Positions 11,097-22,510 are shown, counted from the stretch's first letter. The stretch is 64,000 nt of DNA from Gordionus sp. m RMFG-2023 (GCF_954871325.1 NC_088775.1:35379561-35443560); one strand, 5' to 3'. Numbers and translations are program-made. The notes: generated from the letters alone by a model not told the origin.

Positions 11097-12390
11097 AAAT
11101 CAAATACCAGATAATTAAGCAATTTATTTGAATAAACATAAGATATAAACTGATAATATATAGATATATATAAATTTAAGGAAAAACATAAATAGTTCTA
11201 TATAAATTTATATCATTTAAAAATTTAATTAATTTACCTAAATTTGACATATTTTTAATATTACGAAAATTAGAATATTCGCATATATATATAAATGAGA
11301 GGAAAAATTTCTTCCAGTTCTGGGGAATTAAAAAAATATATATTTAAAACTTTTGAGTAATGAAACTTTGAATTATTATTATATCAAAAAATTTCAACCA
11401 ATATCCAAACGATCGCATATTTATTATTTTTTAATAAAAAAAAATTTTAACAATATTTTTTAAAAAAATTTTAAAAAATAATATTAAAAATTTCCCCGAG
11501 TTTCAGTGAGTTACCGGGTATGACTAAATACTGCATTGCTAATCTGCATTGCTAAAAAGCAATTAATCATAATTAGTGCTATAAACATTTCAAAAAAATA
11601 TATAATATAATATAATATTTGTTTTGTTTTGTTTTGTTATTTGCAAAAAATTGAGATAAGTTATCCTCCTCCAATCCATTCTCTACTCTCGTCAAAAAAA
11701 AAGGATATCTCGAAATTAACAGTTCTCTGGGGTTTTCATAGCATTTTTTTCAATGACGCTATAAGTTTATTTTTAATAGGTTCGTTCTGTGGAAGTTTTA
11801 TCCATGGCCATTGAAGTTTGAATGCTGGATGTATAATTGCAGAAAGAACATATTGATCCTTATATATATGTTCAAATCTTTAAAAAAATAAAATATATGT
11901 AACTAATTGAGAGTAATAGGTTTAATACCTTTTATCAATCCCATTTAATACGGCGTCTATCAATGGTTGACCATATTTGAGGCCATAGTTTTAAAATAAT
12001 TATCGTTATTGTTGGGGTCAAATATCACAAATGCATTATTTCTTCAAATTTAATGATTTAACTTAATTATATCATATAAAATCAAATAATTAATATTAAA
12101 ATCAAATGTAGTTTTAAATTTGAACCTGAAGATTTTGACAATATAATACTTTTTGGCCACTTTACACTTGGTAAGCATTAGATTAGTTCCTTCAATATAG
12201 GATGTTAATGTAAAACATTTATCATATTTGGCCATAGTAATGATAATTCATCTGATTTTGGATTTTCAGAATCAGATGATGAGGATTAAATAATAATATC
12301 CATGCTTATGCTTATCTATTAAATTAAAATATATGTTAAAAAAATTGAAATGTGAAAAGGAAATACACAGCCGATTAAAAAATATAAATA

Positions 12391-13336
12391 GGGGAAACCG
12401 GGGTACATTGAGTACAATGGAACGTTAGGATATTCTAATTATAATTTGAGCTATTATTTTATAAGACTGGAAATTTGAGCCTAACATCGATAATTTAGTC
12501 ATACATGATTGGCTAAAAAATATTTGAAAAATATTTAGTATTTTAATTTTTACAGAAGAAAATGTGTTTTGGCATACCAAAAGTAATAAAAAATATTTGC
12601 AAACTTTATCGTTTATATTTATAAATAAAGCTTCAAAAATCATAATAAATAGATTTTAGGAAAGCCTAAACCCTATTTTCCAATCTGGCAAACTTTCAAA
12701 ATCAATAAACATGAATTAATATGATTTTGGATGATATTTATAAAGTTAGTGGGCTCGGTCATAGTTGGTCATAGTATAGTTGGGACACGCCATTTTAGCT
12801 CATTTTATAAACAATTTTATTATTTTATTATTAGTTTAGTATTGTGAATAATGAATAATTAAATACTTATCTTTCGCTATGTTTATGATTAAAAAAAAAA
12901 TTTTTTTGCATTTTTTTCTTTACAATTTTTTTTCCCCCAAAATAAATTTCCTAAATTTTGCTAAAAATTTTTTATATAGTTATTGATTATGAATTACAAT
13001 ATTATCAATAAAATCATATGTGTCATAGTCTCTAGTCTTACTGGATTACTGATTTTAAATTTTTAAATTTATTTAGACCTCTATTTCACGAGTGTCCCAA
13101 CTATCACATATGTGTGTCCCAACGAACACAGAGTCTGTCATAGTTGGGACAAAAAAAATTTTTTTTTTAAATTCAATTTTATAAAAAAATATAATCTTCA
13201 TAAAATATATATTAATTATTTCAAATAGCCTATACTTCTGGGATTCAGAAGATGTTTTAATTATTCAGATTAGTCTATTAATATTAAAATTATTAAGGTT
13301 TGAACGAAAAGTGTCCCAACCATCCCCGGTCTCCCC
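12391..13336. mobile_element. TA-flanked GGGGA-ended MITE
   Basis: The inverted ends GGGGAAACCGGGG and (complement) GGGGAGACCGGGG are flanked by TA on each side, as for Tc1/mariner/pogo-type insertion. The interior repeats TAGTTGGGACAC in both orientations near 12778, 13093, 13110, 13135 and 13309. There is no coding capacity. It lies inside the hAT, making it the youngest layer of this nest. Confidence 0.8.
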
Positions 13337-13419
13337 TAATACTTTTTTTAAAAAATTTGTAAATATTAAATTTTTCAAATAAATAAAAATATTTTTAAAA
13401 TTGAAAGAATGTTAAATTC

Positions 13420-13530
13420 GAACGCGTTCGTCATAAAAAAGGAACGCGTTCATGTTCAAAGTTCGTCAAAAATAAAAGGAACGCCGTTCATCATTTTTTT
13501 CAAAAAAACGAACTTAGTAACGCGTTCATC
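13420..13530. repeat. hAT subterminal GAACGCGTTC palindromes
   Basis: GAACGCGTTC, a perfect 10-bp palindrome, occurs at 13420-13429 and 13442-13451. Variants GAACGCCGTTC (13479-13489) and TAACGCGTTCATC (to 13530) follow. They cluster in the last 120 bp of the hAT, where hAT transposases are known to bind repeated motifs. Confidence 0.7.
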
Positions 13531-13954
13531 AACACTAATCATAATCAATCAAAATTTGATTATATAATTTTATTTTTTTAAATAATTTTCAGAAACATTT
13601 TTTTAATGTATATAAATCAATTTTTTATTAAGTAAAAAATTGAGAATAAATATCAAAAAAATTCTATTTTTACTTAATGTAATTGGAAAAAAATTATACT
13701 AGCTTATTACATAATAAATTTTATTTTTCAATTGCAAAATTTAACAAATATATATCCATAAGAGGGCGTTAAACGCTAAAATACGAATATTCTTAGGAAA
13801 CCAGAATAATTATTGGATAGCGCTTTTTTTATATTTGGGTGTAAATACATGTGAAAAACCTAAAAAAAATTTAAAAAATATAGGTTTCTTTGACATTTAA
13901 TTAATGAGTAAGTTTAGAATCGAAAAATAATAGAAAATTTGTAAGGCACATATT

Positions 13955-14735
13955 TCTGGCATTATTGATCAAAATCTCTTCATTTTTGGTTTATACATGT
14001 ATATTTAGGTGTTAAGCATTATCCTAAAAAATATTTTGAAAATATTAAGATATGCCCAAATGCCGAGTTCAAAACCGACTACTTACTAAATATATATTAG
14101 ATTGACGAAATTTGGTAATAATATTAACTGGAAATAGTTCATTTTGGGTTTATTTATCTATAAAAACGTGTAAATCATTATTCCAATAAATAATTTAAAA
14201 ATATCGTGATTTTATTAATAACCGATTTGAAACCGAAATATTGCATTGCTGGCGTTATCTATGGAAAAATTTTTATTTTAGGTTTATATGTGTACAATAA
14301 CGTGTTAAGCATTATCCTAAAAAATATTTTGAAAAAATTATGATTTATGACGAGCACAAAACCGACCTCTTACTAAATATTCGATTGATCAAATTTGGTA
14401 GTAATATTATTTGGAAAATTCATTTTTGGTTTATTTATCTATAAATATACCTGTAAATCATTATCCCAAAAAATATTTTAAAAATATCGTGATTTGACCG
14501 ATAACCGATTTGAAACCGAAATACTGCATTGCTGGCGTTATCCATTGGAAATTCTTCATTTTTGGTATATACTTGTACATTAACGTGTTAAGTATTATCC
14601 TAAAAAATATTTTGATAATTTTATGATTTGACCGAATGCCGATCACAAAACCGACCACTTATTAAATATTCGATCAACCAAATTTGGTAGTAACATTAAT
14701 TGGAAAGAGTTCATTTTTGGTTTATGATTTTTCAG
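13955..14735. repeat. Tandem array of about 283-bp units
   Basis: About 2.6 units, each made of two related halves. Markers recur at a period near 283-294: GCATTGCTGGCGTTATC at 14243 and 14526, a diverged form near 13956, 'GTGTTAAGCATTATCCTAAA' near 14012 and 14303 (and close to that near 14587), and AAAACCGAC near 14073, 14360 and 14647. The array occupies the centre of the MULE-like element. Confidence 0.8.
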
Positions 14736-15671
14736 TTATTGACTTGATATTTATTAAATCCATTCTTGTAAATTGGCAATTAATTTAATAATATCTTAGG
14801 ACCGGGGCATTTGACTCGGACAATGAGTATCTTGCATAATATTATAGAAACGATTAATAAATCAAGTAGTTTGAGAATATTTAAAAAATATAATATATAT
14901 CATCAAGTCTATCTAACAATGAGTAAGGGGATGTGATCGATTTATAAAATATTAAAATTGGTATAAAAATTCTTGTTTTCATCCATAAAGATAATTTTTC
15001 AACTAAATTTTTATTTAAACGCCTTATGTTTGCAACAAACTCACGCTTAAGAGGAGTATATATAGTATCTGTTCGAAAAATAAGTATGACTATATAACAA
15101 ATACAAACAATATTATATATATATAAATTATATTTAGTTTCTCTTGAATAAATACATATGTAACCAAAAATGAAAAGATTTTGATTAATAACGCCAGCAA
15201 TATGTACCTTATAAATTTTCTATTATTTTTCGATTCTAAACCTACTCATTAATTAAATGTCAAAGAAACCAATATTTTTTAAAATTTTTTTAGGTTTTTC
15301 ACATGTATATTTACACCTAAATATAAAAAAAGCCCTATCCAATAATTATTCTGGTTTCATAAGTATATATTTCATATTTATGCATTTAACGCCCTATTAT
15401 GGATATATATTTGTTAAATTTCGCAATTGAAAAATAAAATTTAAGTTGTAATAAGCTATTAAATATATTTTTTATAACATTAAGTAAATATAGAATTTTA
15501 AATTATTTGATATTTAATCTCAATTTTTTACTTAATAAGAAAATATATTTATGTACATTGAAAAAAATGTCTCTGAAAATTATTTTTAAAAAATATTATA
15601 TAATCAAATTTTGATGCTTTTTAGCAATGCAGTATTTAGTCATACCGGTGAGTTACCTAAAATTTAATCCC

Positions 15672-17343
15672 TATTTCAAAATCCTTTTTTTCAAAATAAA
15701 TAGTGGCCTTTTTTGGCCCTCGCGATTATGAGTGAAAAGTTCTGTCTATGTTTAGCCTCCAAATTTATTTTTTAATAAAATGGATCATTCAAAAAAGCAA
15801 ACTTTAACTTTATAGGTAAAAACACATCAGTAATTGAAAACAAAATTTTTAGTTGATTTTATAGTAAAATTAATATTCATTTCACTTTTGCTTTATTTTT
15901 ACTCATAAATTAATTTAACTTCAAAATTTCATATGTATTATTTATAGTTTCACTTAATAAGCATTTAAATAAAATATCAAAACTTAACATTTATATTTTT
16001 TGAAGGGAGATTCAATATCAAAATTTATTGTTTATATATGAATATATAGATCAGCTATTGATTTTTGAAAGATAATTTGCATGCTAATCTAAATGTTGAA
16101 AGGTTGATGATGGTTTTAAAAGGAAACACAATTTCCTTATCAGCTATATCTTTAATTTTTGGTATTGTTTGGTTTACACAAAACAAACATTATTCATTGT
16201 TTACTCAATACATTACTTTGTAAATAAAAAACGTTTAATTATTAGATAAATATATCATCACTAAATTTAATATTAAAAAATATTAAACATCTCTTCAATT
16301 TTTATTAGAGACCTGAAGAAGTCAAAATTTTAGGCGCCTATACTATTTCCCAATATTTTACGGGCCGCCTGGAATTAATTTGGTTATTTTAAATCATTTT
16401 CGCCTAAATTTTGAAATTGTTTTAAATGGAAATTGAAAATATGAGCAGTAATTAAATATTAAACGCTCCATTACATTATTTTCCAATATTTTCAATGGCC
16501 TGGTTTATGGGCCGTTCTAACAGGGTCTGCAGAAAGGAATATTTTAAAATATAAATCAACTCTTAGAAGTAATAAAATATAACATATACACAAGCACAGC
16601 ATATCAAGACAAATTCCTAATTCATTTTGTGGCAGGTCAGGATAAAGTCAAAACAAGAACTCTTCGGCATCTGCCAAAAACGTAATAATGAATGATAATA
16701 ACTCATAAGAACTTACGCATATGCCGAGGGGAGGGGGTTGAGAGTTAAAATCTTCATCTGGCTAAAATTATTTATTTATTTTTATAATTTTAGTGCATTC
16801 AAATCAAAAACCAAACAAATGTGTCAAGAAAGAATTTCTTATTTGCAAGGTATCCTATCCAATTGTGATGTAATATATAAATAAACATAATATGTTATAT
16901 AATTAATTATCAAGTTAATTGCTGGTTACTATTTGGCAATATAATATTAGAACATTATTACTTGTAAATACATTCAATCAATTTGACAAATTGTGTATAC
17001 TCATTGAATTCTAATTCCCTACAAACCTATTGTGTATAGTATATCTAAATTATCTAACCAAATGCAAAAATAAGGTTAAGTTGATTCTACTGAAAATCAA
17101 TCTCAAAAAGGTACTGTTAAAATAATATTATTCAAATGTTGGTTTAAATTTGATTTTTACATAAGCGGCAAACCAAACCGTAATTGATTAGGATATAATA
17201 AATAAAAAAGTTATATAAATCTAGATATTTAAATTTTTTTCTTGTAAGTATACAATAATTTATTTCACAATATAAACCCTTCAATCTTTATCTAATAGTG
17301 CAATAAAAATTATCACTATTTAATTAAAGAATTGTTGCGAACC
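15672..17343. other. AT-rich stretch, possible degraded MITE
   Basis: No gene was seen. At about 16312-16535 a segment opens with AGAGACCTGAAGAAGTC and closes with CAGGGTCTGCAG, with GGGCCGCCTGG and GGCCTGGTTTATGGGCCG inside. It resembles a decayed relative of the GC-rich MITE at 28742-29028. Ends and TSD are not clear. Confidence 0.4.
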
Positions 17344-17356
17344 GGGGGGGGGGGGG
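17344..17356. repeat. Poly-G tract
   Basis: Thirteen consecutive G follow GAACC in otherwise AT-rich sequence. Similar tracts mark hAT ends elsewhere in the window, but no partner end was found here. Confidence 0.8.
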
Positions 17357-17694
17357 TCCTTACCTAATGGATATAGTAACCATAGCTGAATCAACATTAA
17401 TACTATTATCTATTATAATAATCCTCAAAAACGTCGAAATTTAACCAATAGTGTTTTTTTAAAAAATATTTGTCCTATGATAATAGCAATTTAAAGCCAT
17501 TAGTAATTCCCATATTTATAATATGGCGAATATACTCAACACAATATCAATATCAAATTTGCCACTGAGGGGAAAATATTCTTTTTTTCAACAAATTTTT
17601 TAGATAATATTTTTAAAATATTTGTTGCTGAACACCAAAGTAAACCCTATTTATTTCAGTATATCCTATTTTATTTTTGATGTGTAAACTTTCA

Positions 17695-18395
17695 TATGCC
17701 TTATTTAAATTATTTGCAAAAATATTTCTGTTGCTGGATTCAATAAATTGTTGGACACAAGTAAATAAAGAAAGCCGTGAAGGGTAGAAAATCCATTTTT
17801 TAGCATAAATAATATATTTACTAATATGCCTAAGCCTGGACTGGGTTTTGATAAAAAGCCTAAAAATATTTCTTTAAAATTAGCCTATTAAATTGTGACT
17901 AACTTAAAAATATATTGCATTTTTTTTTTCTAATGATATTAAATTTCAGTATTGCAAACAAAGTGAATGCCTAACACTTGAATATTGTTTATATTCATTT
18001 ATAGCAATAAATTAAATTTTTGGATATGGGCTTGGGCAAAATATTTGAAACTTATGATGGGCTTGGGTTTGAATTTTTTTATTAAATATGGAATGGGCCT
18101 GTAAATTATTACTGCTGACCTGGGCTGGAGGCTGATAAATAAATCAAGGCCCGTGAAGGTCTCTAATTTCAATAACTGATTTATTTCATTTCCCATCTAA
18201 CTTTATTTGAACTTGAAGGAGTGAGCAAACCATAGATATGCTTTATTTAAATCATTTGCAAAAAAATTTCTGATAATTGCTGGATTCAAAAAATCGTTGG
18301 ACACATGGAAATAAAGTAAGCCATTGTGAAGTGTATATATGGAGAAAATATTAATCCATTTTTTTTAGCATAAACAACCAAAATAAATAATGCCT
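17695..18395. repeat. Direct repeat pair around a GGCC-rich segment
   Basis: A unit of about 140 bp at 17695-17835 is repeated at about 18232-18395. It shares 'TTATTTAAAT', 'ATTTGCAAAAA', 'TTGCTGGATTCAA', 'GTTGGACACA', 'AAATAAAG', 'GTGAAG' and 'ATCCATTTTTT.AGCATAAA'. The spacer (about 17840-18165) is rich in GGGCTTGGG, GGGCCTG and GACCTGGGCTGGAGGC and ends CCCGTGAAGGTCTCT, close to the AGAGACCT ends of the MITE at 28.7 kb. There is no gene. Confidence 0.65.
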
Positions 18396-19506
18396 GTTGT
18401 GACCTTGCATTAAATTTACAGATTTTTAAAGAACCCGTTATCAAAAATATAAGAATAGCCTGTCAAGAATGACGGAGAATCAGAATTTTCTTCTTTATTC
18501 AATGATGGATGAATAATAAATTTTACCTTTATTTGATGATGATTGAATCAGAAATTTTCCTATTTTATGCAGGGCCGTAGTCACGGGAAAAATTTTTGCC
18601 CCGCAAAAATGGCCCCCATAAATTTTTTCGGCCCCCCAAATTTAAAAAAAAAATTTGTAATTGTTTATTTTTATAATAAATTTTAAATATTTATTCAAAA
18701 AAAATGTCTTGTTTATGAATTTTTTCCTATTCTGTTTTATTTTTATCCAATAATAAATCATCATTCATTCATATTTTATCATTCTTGTGTGTTTGTGTAT
18801 AACATTATATAGGTGCTTAATTATAAAGTTTAAATTGTACTTATTTCAATGATAATTATTTTATTTAGTATGGTTCAATCACAATATTATGATCTGTGTG
18901 CAAATCATAAAAAACCAAGATTTTCTGAAGCTAATCAAGTGGTTACTCAAGGCTTGATATATATATATATCAAATATAAGGAAACAGATTGATACCGATC
19001 CGTAAATATTTATTAAAATAAAAAAGTTTCTTATTAAATTTTTAAAAAATTTGGTAATTATTGTGCAGTGTTGCTAAACAACTTGATTTGGGCCGATTTT
19101 TGAAAATGGTCCGATTAAGATCTTAGACAAAATAATATTATCTAAGCCCGATATAACCAGTTATTTAAAAGAGCGGTGAATATTTTAGCATTATAAAGAA
19201 AATACTGAGATAACAACAATTTTGATAAACCAACAAATTTACCGTAATCTTTAGGATCTTAAAGAAATATTTCATGATATTTCTTAACATAAGAAGCTAC
19301 CTTTCCCTGGGACTGGTTCAACAAAAATTACGGATGCTGCAAATGTAGAAAACATAATTTATTCTTTCTGGACTTTTTATAGCAATGTTTTCATACACCA
19401 TCCAAAAAGATCCTGAATTAAATAAAATTACGAAATTTATATACAAAAATACGCGATCATCACCCGATTTAAAACGAAGTAATATCTATTATGGTAGATA
19501 TGATGC

Positions 19507-19821
19507 TTGATTATATTTCAGATAAATATAATAAAAGTGAGATGCCTTTTATTTTGTCTTACGGCTGATGTGACAAAAGATGCATCAGGTTTTGAAACCC
19601 TGAGCATAATTATATATATTTTTTCTGGAGAAGTCTTAGAAAATTTAATAGGGATTATTAATTTACAGTGTCTTTCTGCTAAAAGCATTACTAATTGCAT
19701 TTTAAAGCAACTTAATGAGTTAAATATTAATTCGAATATGATAAACCAGGCATATGATGGTGCAAACGTTATGTCTGGCCGAAATGGAAGAGTGCAAACC
19801 CTATTTCAAAATAAAATTTAA
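19507..19821 (+). pseudogene. hAT transposase, first catalytic segment
   Basis: In this 104-residue frame, 'LTADVTKDASGFETLSIII' (about residues 18-36) corresponds to the D.T.D.s..EQLsi block with the first catalytic Asp. 'GIINLQCLSAKSITNCIL' and 'NQAYDGANVMSGRNG' (about residues 82-96) match the conserved ...i.gQ.YDGAanMSG block of ZMYM1/hAT-like transposases. The start Met lies upstream of the homologous part by chance. The frame ends in a stop seven codons after 'RVQTLFQ'. Confidence 0.8.
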
Positions 19822-20231
19822 AAAAAAGCTCCTTTTATACATTGCTACAACTACATGTTGCACCTTGTGGTTCAAAATTAGTATATAATATTGTTATCAT
19901 TTCTAATTTTTTTAATTTATTCAATGCTTTGCATAATTTTTTAGGCAGTTTAATGTATCCTGTAAATATGCAGGCCATACTTAAAAGACTTTTAGACCAG
20001 AGGTGGACTAGTCATTTAGAAACATCTCACATCATTTATGTTAATTTTGAGGCTATTGGTGAAGTATTAGTTTACTTTTCTAATAGAACTTTTAATTCAG
20101 AGGTTAGCACTCATGATTCTGTCAAAGCCTCTGGTCTTTTATCTCATTACGTTAATATAAATTATATTATATTAGCCATTATAATTTATGAGATATTAAT
20201 AACAATAGATCCATTATGTATCTACAGTTAG
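19822..20231 (+). pseudogene. hAT transposase, middle segment
   Basis: Directly after the previous piece, 'APFIHCYNYMLHLVVQN' (about 19830-19880) matches the HC..H.LNL block after YDGA. 'LKRLLDQRWTSHLETSH' (about 19978-20030) matches the TRW.SH block in the 129-residue frame. The insertion domain follows in broken frames ('DYFVDNFLDRFTQDDYNHLSSF' near 20500). Confidence 0.65.
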
Positions 20232-20774
20232 TAGGTACTTATCAAGTGGATGTAAAAATTGTATAGATTCCACTATCAATATATTTAAAAAATATAAGAA
20301 GCTATAATTGTATTGATTTGATTAGAATAAAGGCTTAAAAACTTTTAACAAAATTTAATCTCTACCCCACAAATCATCAAGCATACGTAAAACATAAATT
20401 CCAAGATTTTTTAGTCGAAACCAAATTACAATTTGATTGCGAAAACGACTCCAATTGGAGTTCTTTAAAATAGAATTAGCATGAAATTATTGATTACTTT
20501 GTTGATAATTTTTTAGATAGATTTACACAAGATGATTATAATCATCTATCAAGTTTTAATGCATTGTCCCCCTTTGATAGTGATTATTTTATATCGTACA
20601 AAATGGCCCGATTAGAATAATTATTAAACTTAAATATGGAAACTTTACATCATGAAATGAAAATTGGCTAAGTTAAGGAAACACATAATTTTGAAAATAT
20701 CCTAAATATTATGTATACAAAAATATCATCATGCATTTAAAGAATTGTATAAATGCTACTCAGCATTGGGGCAA

Positions 20775-20915
20775 CAACGGCTTCTTGTGTGGCTTCTTTC
20801 TCTATAATAAAGAGAGTTCTATCGAGCACTAGAAGGTCGATGAAAGATCAAAGTAAGCAAAATTTAGTATTGATGGCTTATGAAAAAAATAACACGAAAT
20901 TTATCCTTTAATTCA
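20775..20915 (+). pseudogene. hAT transposase, C-terminal dimerisation block
   Basis: 'TTASCVASFSIIKRVLSSTR' followed by 'RSMKDQSKQNLVLMAYEKN' reads as the hAT dimerisation motif, usually (V)TTAsaERSFSkLkliKt.lRStM....L..L.ll. The ER pair of the motif is changed. It ends about 200 bp before the right TIR, the usual place. Confidence 0.65.
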
Positions 20916-21465
20916 TTTATGTTAAAATTTAAAAATAAAAATCGTCATATTATATTATAGTATTATTTTTGTATGTTCATATTATAGTATTATTTTGTAT
21001 TCATATAACATTAATAATTTTTTAATAAAAATAGCAAAAAAAATTCTATGAATGCTTATTTATTTGTTTTATATTTAAAAAATAGTGCCCCCCCCCCTAA
21101 CGAAAAATTCCTGGCTACGGCCCTTATCTTATGAGATGTGATTCAGAAATTTATATTTATTTAGATGAGGGGTTATTCTAAAATTTTACATTATTTTTTA
21201 TAAAATATGTTTATGAAGTATATGGTTAGTAATTTTAATTTATGTGCACAATAAAAAATCTTTTAAACTAAATTTTTATTCATTTAATTTATAATATAAA
21301 AAATATTTTCTTGCTAGAACATCATAAGATAGGAATTTCTGATTCATTCATCACCAAATAAAGGTAAAATTTATTATTCATCCATCATTGAATAAAGAAA
21401 AATTCTTATTCCCTGTCATTCTTGAGGGCTATTAAAAATCTGTAAAAATTATATATGTGCTCAAT

Positions 21466-21600
21466 TTATCTATTATAATAATCCTCAAATACCCTTATGA
21501 CAGCAATTCTTGAATCTGCCATCTGTGGGTTTTTCCAAAAAATCATTGAGTAAAGAAGAAAATTCTGATTCCCCGTAATTGTTGACAGGTTATCATCTAG
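21466..21600. repeat. Extra single arm of the 18.4-kb foldback family
   Basis: The complement reads GATAACCTGTCAACAATTAC then GGGGAATCAGAATTTTCTTC, as in the outer part of the foldback arm at 18450. Just upstream is a 24-base string beginning TTATCTATTATAATAATCCT that is also present at 17407-17430. Confidence 0.55.
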
Positions 21601-22044
21601 TATATCATATAAAACTCTTTAAAATATTTTATAAATACTTTCCATATTATCGATTCTATAATTGTGTTGATCGTTTATTTACGTTATAATGTCTCATTAT
21701 TTAATAATTTTCAACATCAACTGATCTAAAATGATTCTATTTTTCTTTTATATTTATATTTCTATTGCCCCACCCCCCTCACTTCTAAATGTCTTATGTG
21801 CAGTGGATATTTATATTTTTTATCAGTATCTGTTCACTCTAACCTGTATAAATAATATTATGTTTTTAAATATTTATAACCTCCATCCTGGAAACATTCC
21901 TATATATTTCTATGTATAAGAATATTTATTATATAATCATATTATAGACATAATTTAATTCATTCTTCATCTAACTAAATTTCATTTGTAAATACAAAAG
22001 TTATAATTAATTAATTTTATTACTCGGCCATTCTAGCTATATCA
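21601..22044. other. AT-rich stretch, no gene seen
   Basis: No coding motif, repeat or inverted structure was recognised. Confidence 0.4.
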
Positions 22045-22057
22045 AATAAGTTCGGTT

Positions 22058-22290
22058 TTAGTGGGGTAGATGGTGTGATCATGTGATGCGGGTAAAGCTG
22101 TTGAGATTTTGCATCGAACATTGGATTGAGGTAAATATTCGAATCCCCACTAATGTCATCTTTAAGCGCCCCTTTAGCCTTAAGCGAACGATCTCTCAAA
22201 GGGTTAAATATCGAACTTTTGCGCCTTCTCCGTTTACCATTTTCTGTTTTAGCTTCCTGATTTGTGTTTTTTTGAATTGAATTCCAAATA
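22058..22290 (+). repeat. Possible tRNA-derived SINE
   Basis: This is a GC-rich island in AT-rich surroundings. TTAGTGGGG (22058-22066) pairs perfectly with CCCCACTAA (22145-22153). Inside are an A-box-like TGGGGTAGATGG and a B-box-like ATTCGAATCC (22137-22146). A non-tRNA body with GCGCCCCTTTAGCC and TTTTGCGCC and a T-rich end follow. A normal T-stem cannot be formed, so it is not a functional tRNA. No second copy was seen in the window. Confidence 0.35.
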
Positions 22291-22373
22291 TATGTAAAAC
22301 TTTTTTATAGGAGAAAATTTATACTTAACAATTCAAAAATATAATTTTGTAATTTAAACGTCGCTAGGGTGGT

Positions 22374-22387
22374 GGGGGGGGGGGGGG
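22374..22387. repeat. Poly-G tract
   Basis: A run of about 14 G follows GGGTGGT. Like those at the hAT ends, it may be a worn transposon end, but no TIR was recognised next to it. Confidence 0.7.
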
Positions 22388-22510
22388 CGTATATGACTTT
22401 TGCATTTTAAATCTTTGGCCAGGTTATATTTTTTAAATGGTATAAATATTACATTTTTTTATTATTAAAACTCTTTTTTAAAGATTTTTAATTGTACAAT
22501 TATAGCAGAG

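Larger units (their letters stand above)
11574..13537. mobile_element. hAT element inserted in the MULE-like arm
   Basis: The ends TAGTGCTATAAAC and, as complement, TAGTGTTGATGAAC are flanked by a perfect 8-bp TSD, ATCATAAT (11566-11573 and 13538-13545). TAGTG-type ends and 8-bp TSDs are hAT features. Removing the insert rejoins the left MULE arm so that it matches the right arm. No transposase motif was seen. The right subterminal region carries GAACGCGTTC palindromes, and a TA-flanked element (12391-13336) fills half of it. Confidence 0.85.
11515..15647. mobile_element. MULE-like element with long TIRs and 9-bp TSD
   Basis: The ends CGGGTATGACTAAATACTGC (left) and, as complement, CGGTATGACTAAATACTGCA (right) are flanked by GTGAGTTAC on both sides (11506-11514 and 15648-15656), a perfect 9-bp TSD. 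The terminal arms run about 500 bp: the left arm is 11515-11573 plus 13538 to about 14010, the right arm about 15145-15647. Long TIRs and 9-bp TSDs are hallmarks of Mutator-like elements. No transposase was found, so it is non-autonomous. The left arm is interrupted by a hAT at 11574-13537, and the interior holds a 283-bp tandem array. Confidence 0.8.
10715..15671. repeat. Foldback element, outermost of a four-level nest
   Basis: Long inverted arms of about 200-230 bp begin near 10715 and end near 15671. The left arm reads GGTAACTCACTGAAACTCGG and continues with GGAAATTTT; the right arm (11290-11514 plus 15648-15671) is its complement. The arms also share the CGATCG-containing block (10807 and 11408) and the 'CAAAGTTTCATTGCTCAAAA'-like block. 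The right arm is split by the MULE-like element at 11515-15647, whose TSD is GTGAGTTAC. There is no coding capacity. Between the arms is a diverged direct repeat (10885-11096). Confidence 0.75.
18570..21125 (+). mobile_element. hAT transposon (ZMYM1-like transposase), decayed
   Basis: The ends are CAGGGCCGTAGTCACGGG and, as complement, AAGGGCCGTAGCCAGGAA. The flanking 8-bp sequences ATTTTATG (18562-18569) and ATCTTATG (21126-21133) match at 7 of 8 bases, as expected for a hAT TSD. Internal coding pieces on the plus strand follow hAT order: N-terminal part of the RNase-H fold at 19.5 kb, middle at 19.84-20.23 kb, C-terminal dimerisation block at 20.78 kb. Several stops and shifts make it inactive. 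C-rich stretches lie just inside both ends. Confidence 0.85.
18415..21446. repeat. Foldback element split by a hAT
   Basis: Inverted arms of about 130-150 bp lie at 18415-18569 and 21325-21446. They share TTTACAGATTTTTAA, TCAAGAATGAC, ATTCAATGATGGATGAATAA, AATTTTACCTTTATTTG and GAATCAGAAATT. The loop is 21134-21324 plus the hAT. Single related arms occur at about 21535-21590 and 26617-26705, so the family is repeated. No coding. Confidence 0.75.

Noticed and set aside
11629-11814. Frame starting 'MFCYLQKIE'
   Set aside because: It lies within the non-autonomous hAT, has AT-rich codons and no motif. A chance frame.
19068-19125. GCAGTGTTGCTAAACAACTT resembling the 56741 MITE end
   Set aside because: Only about 14 bases agree and no second end was found. 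Probably coincidence within the hAT interior.
22058-22153. Functional tRNA gene
   Set aside because: The outer stem is perfect but no T-stem or plausible anticodon arm forms, so it is better described as a SINE-like relic.
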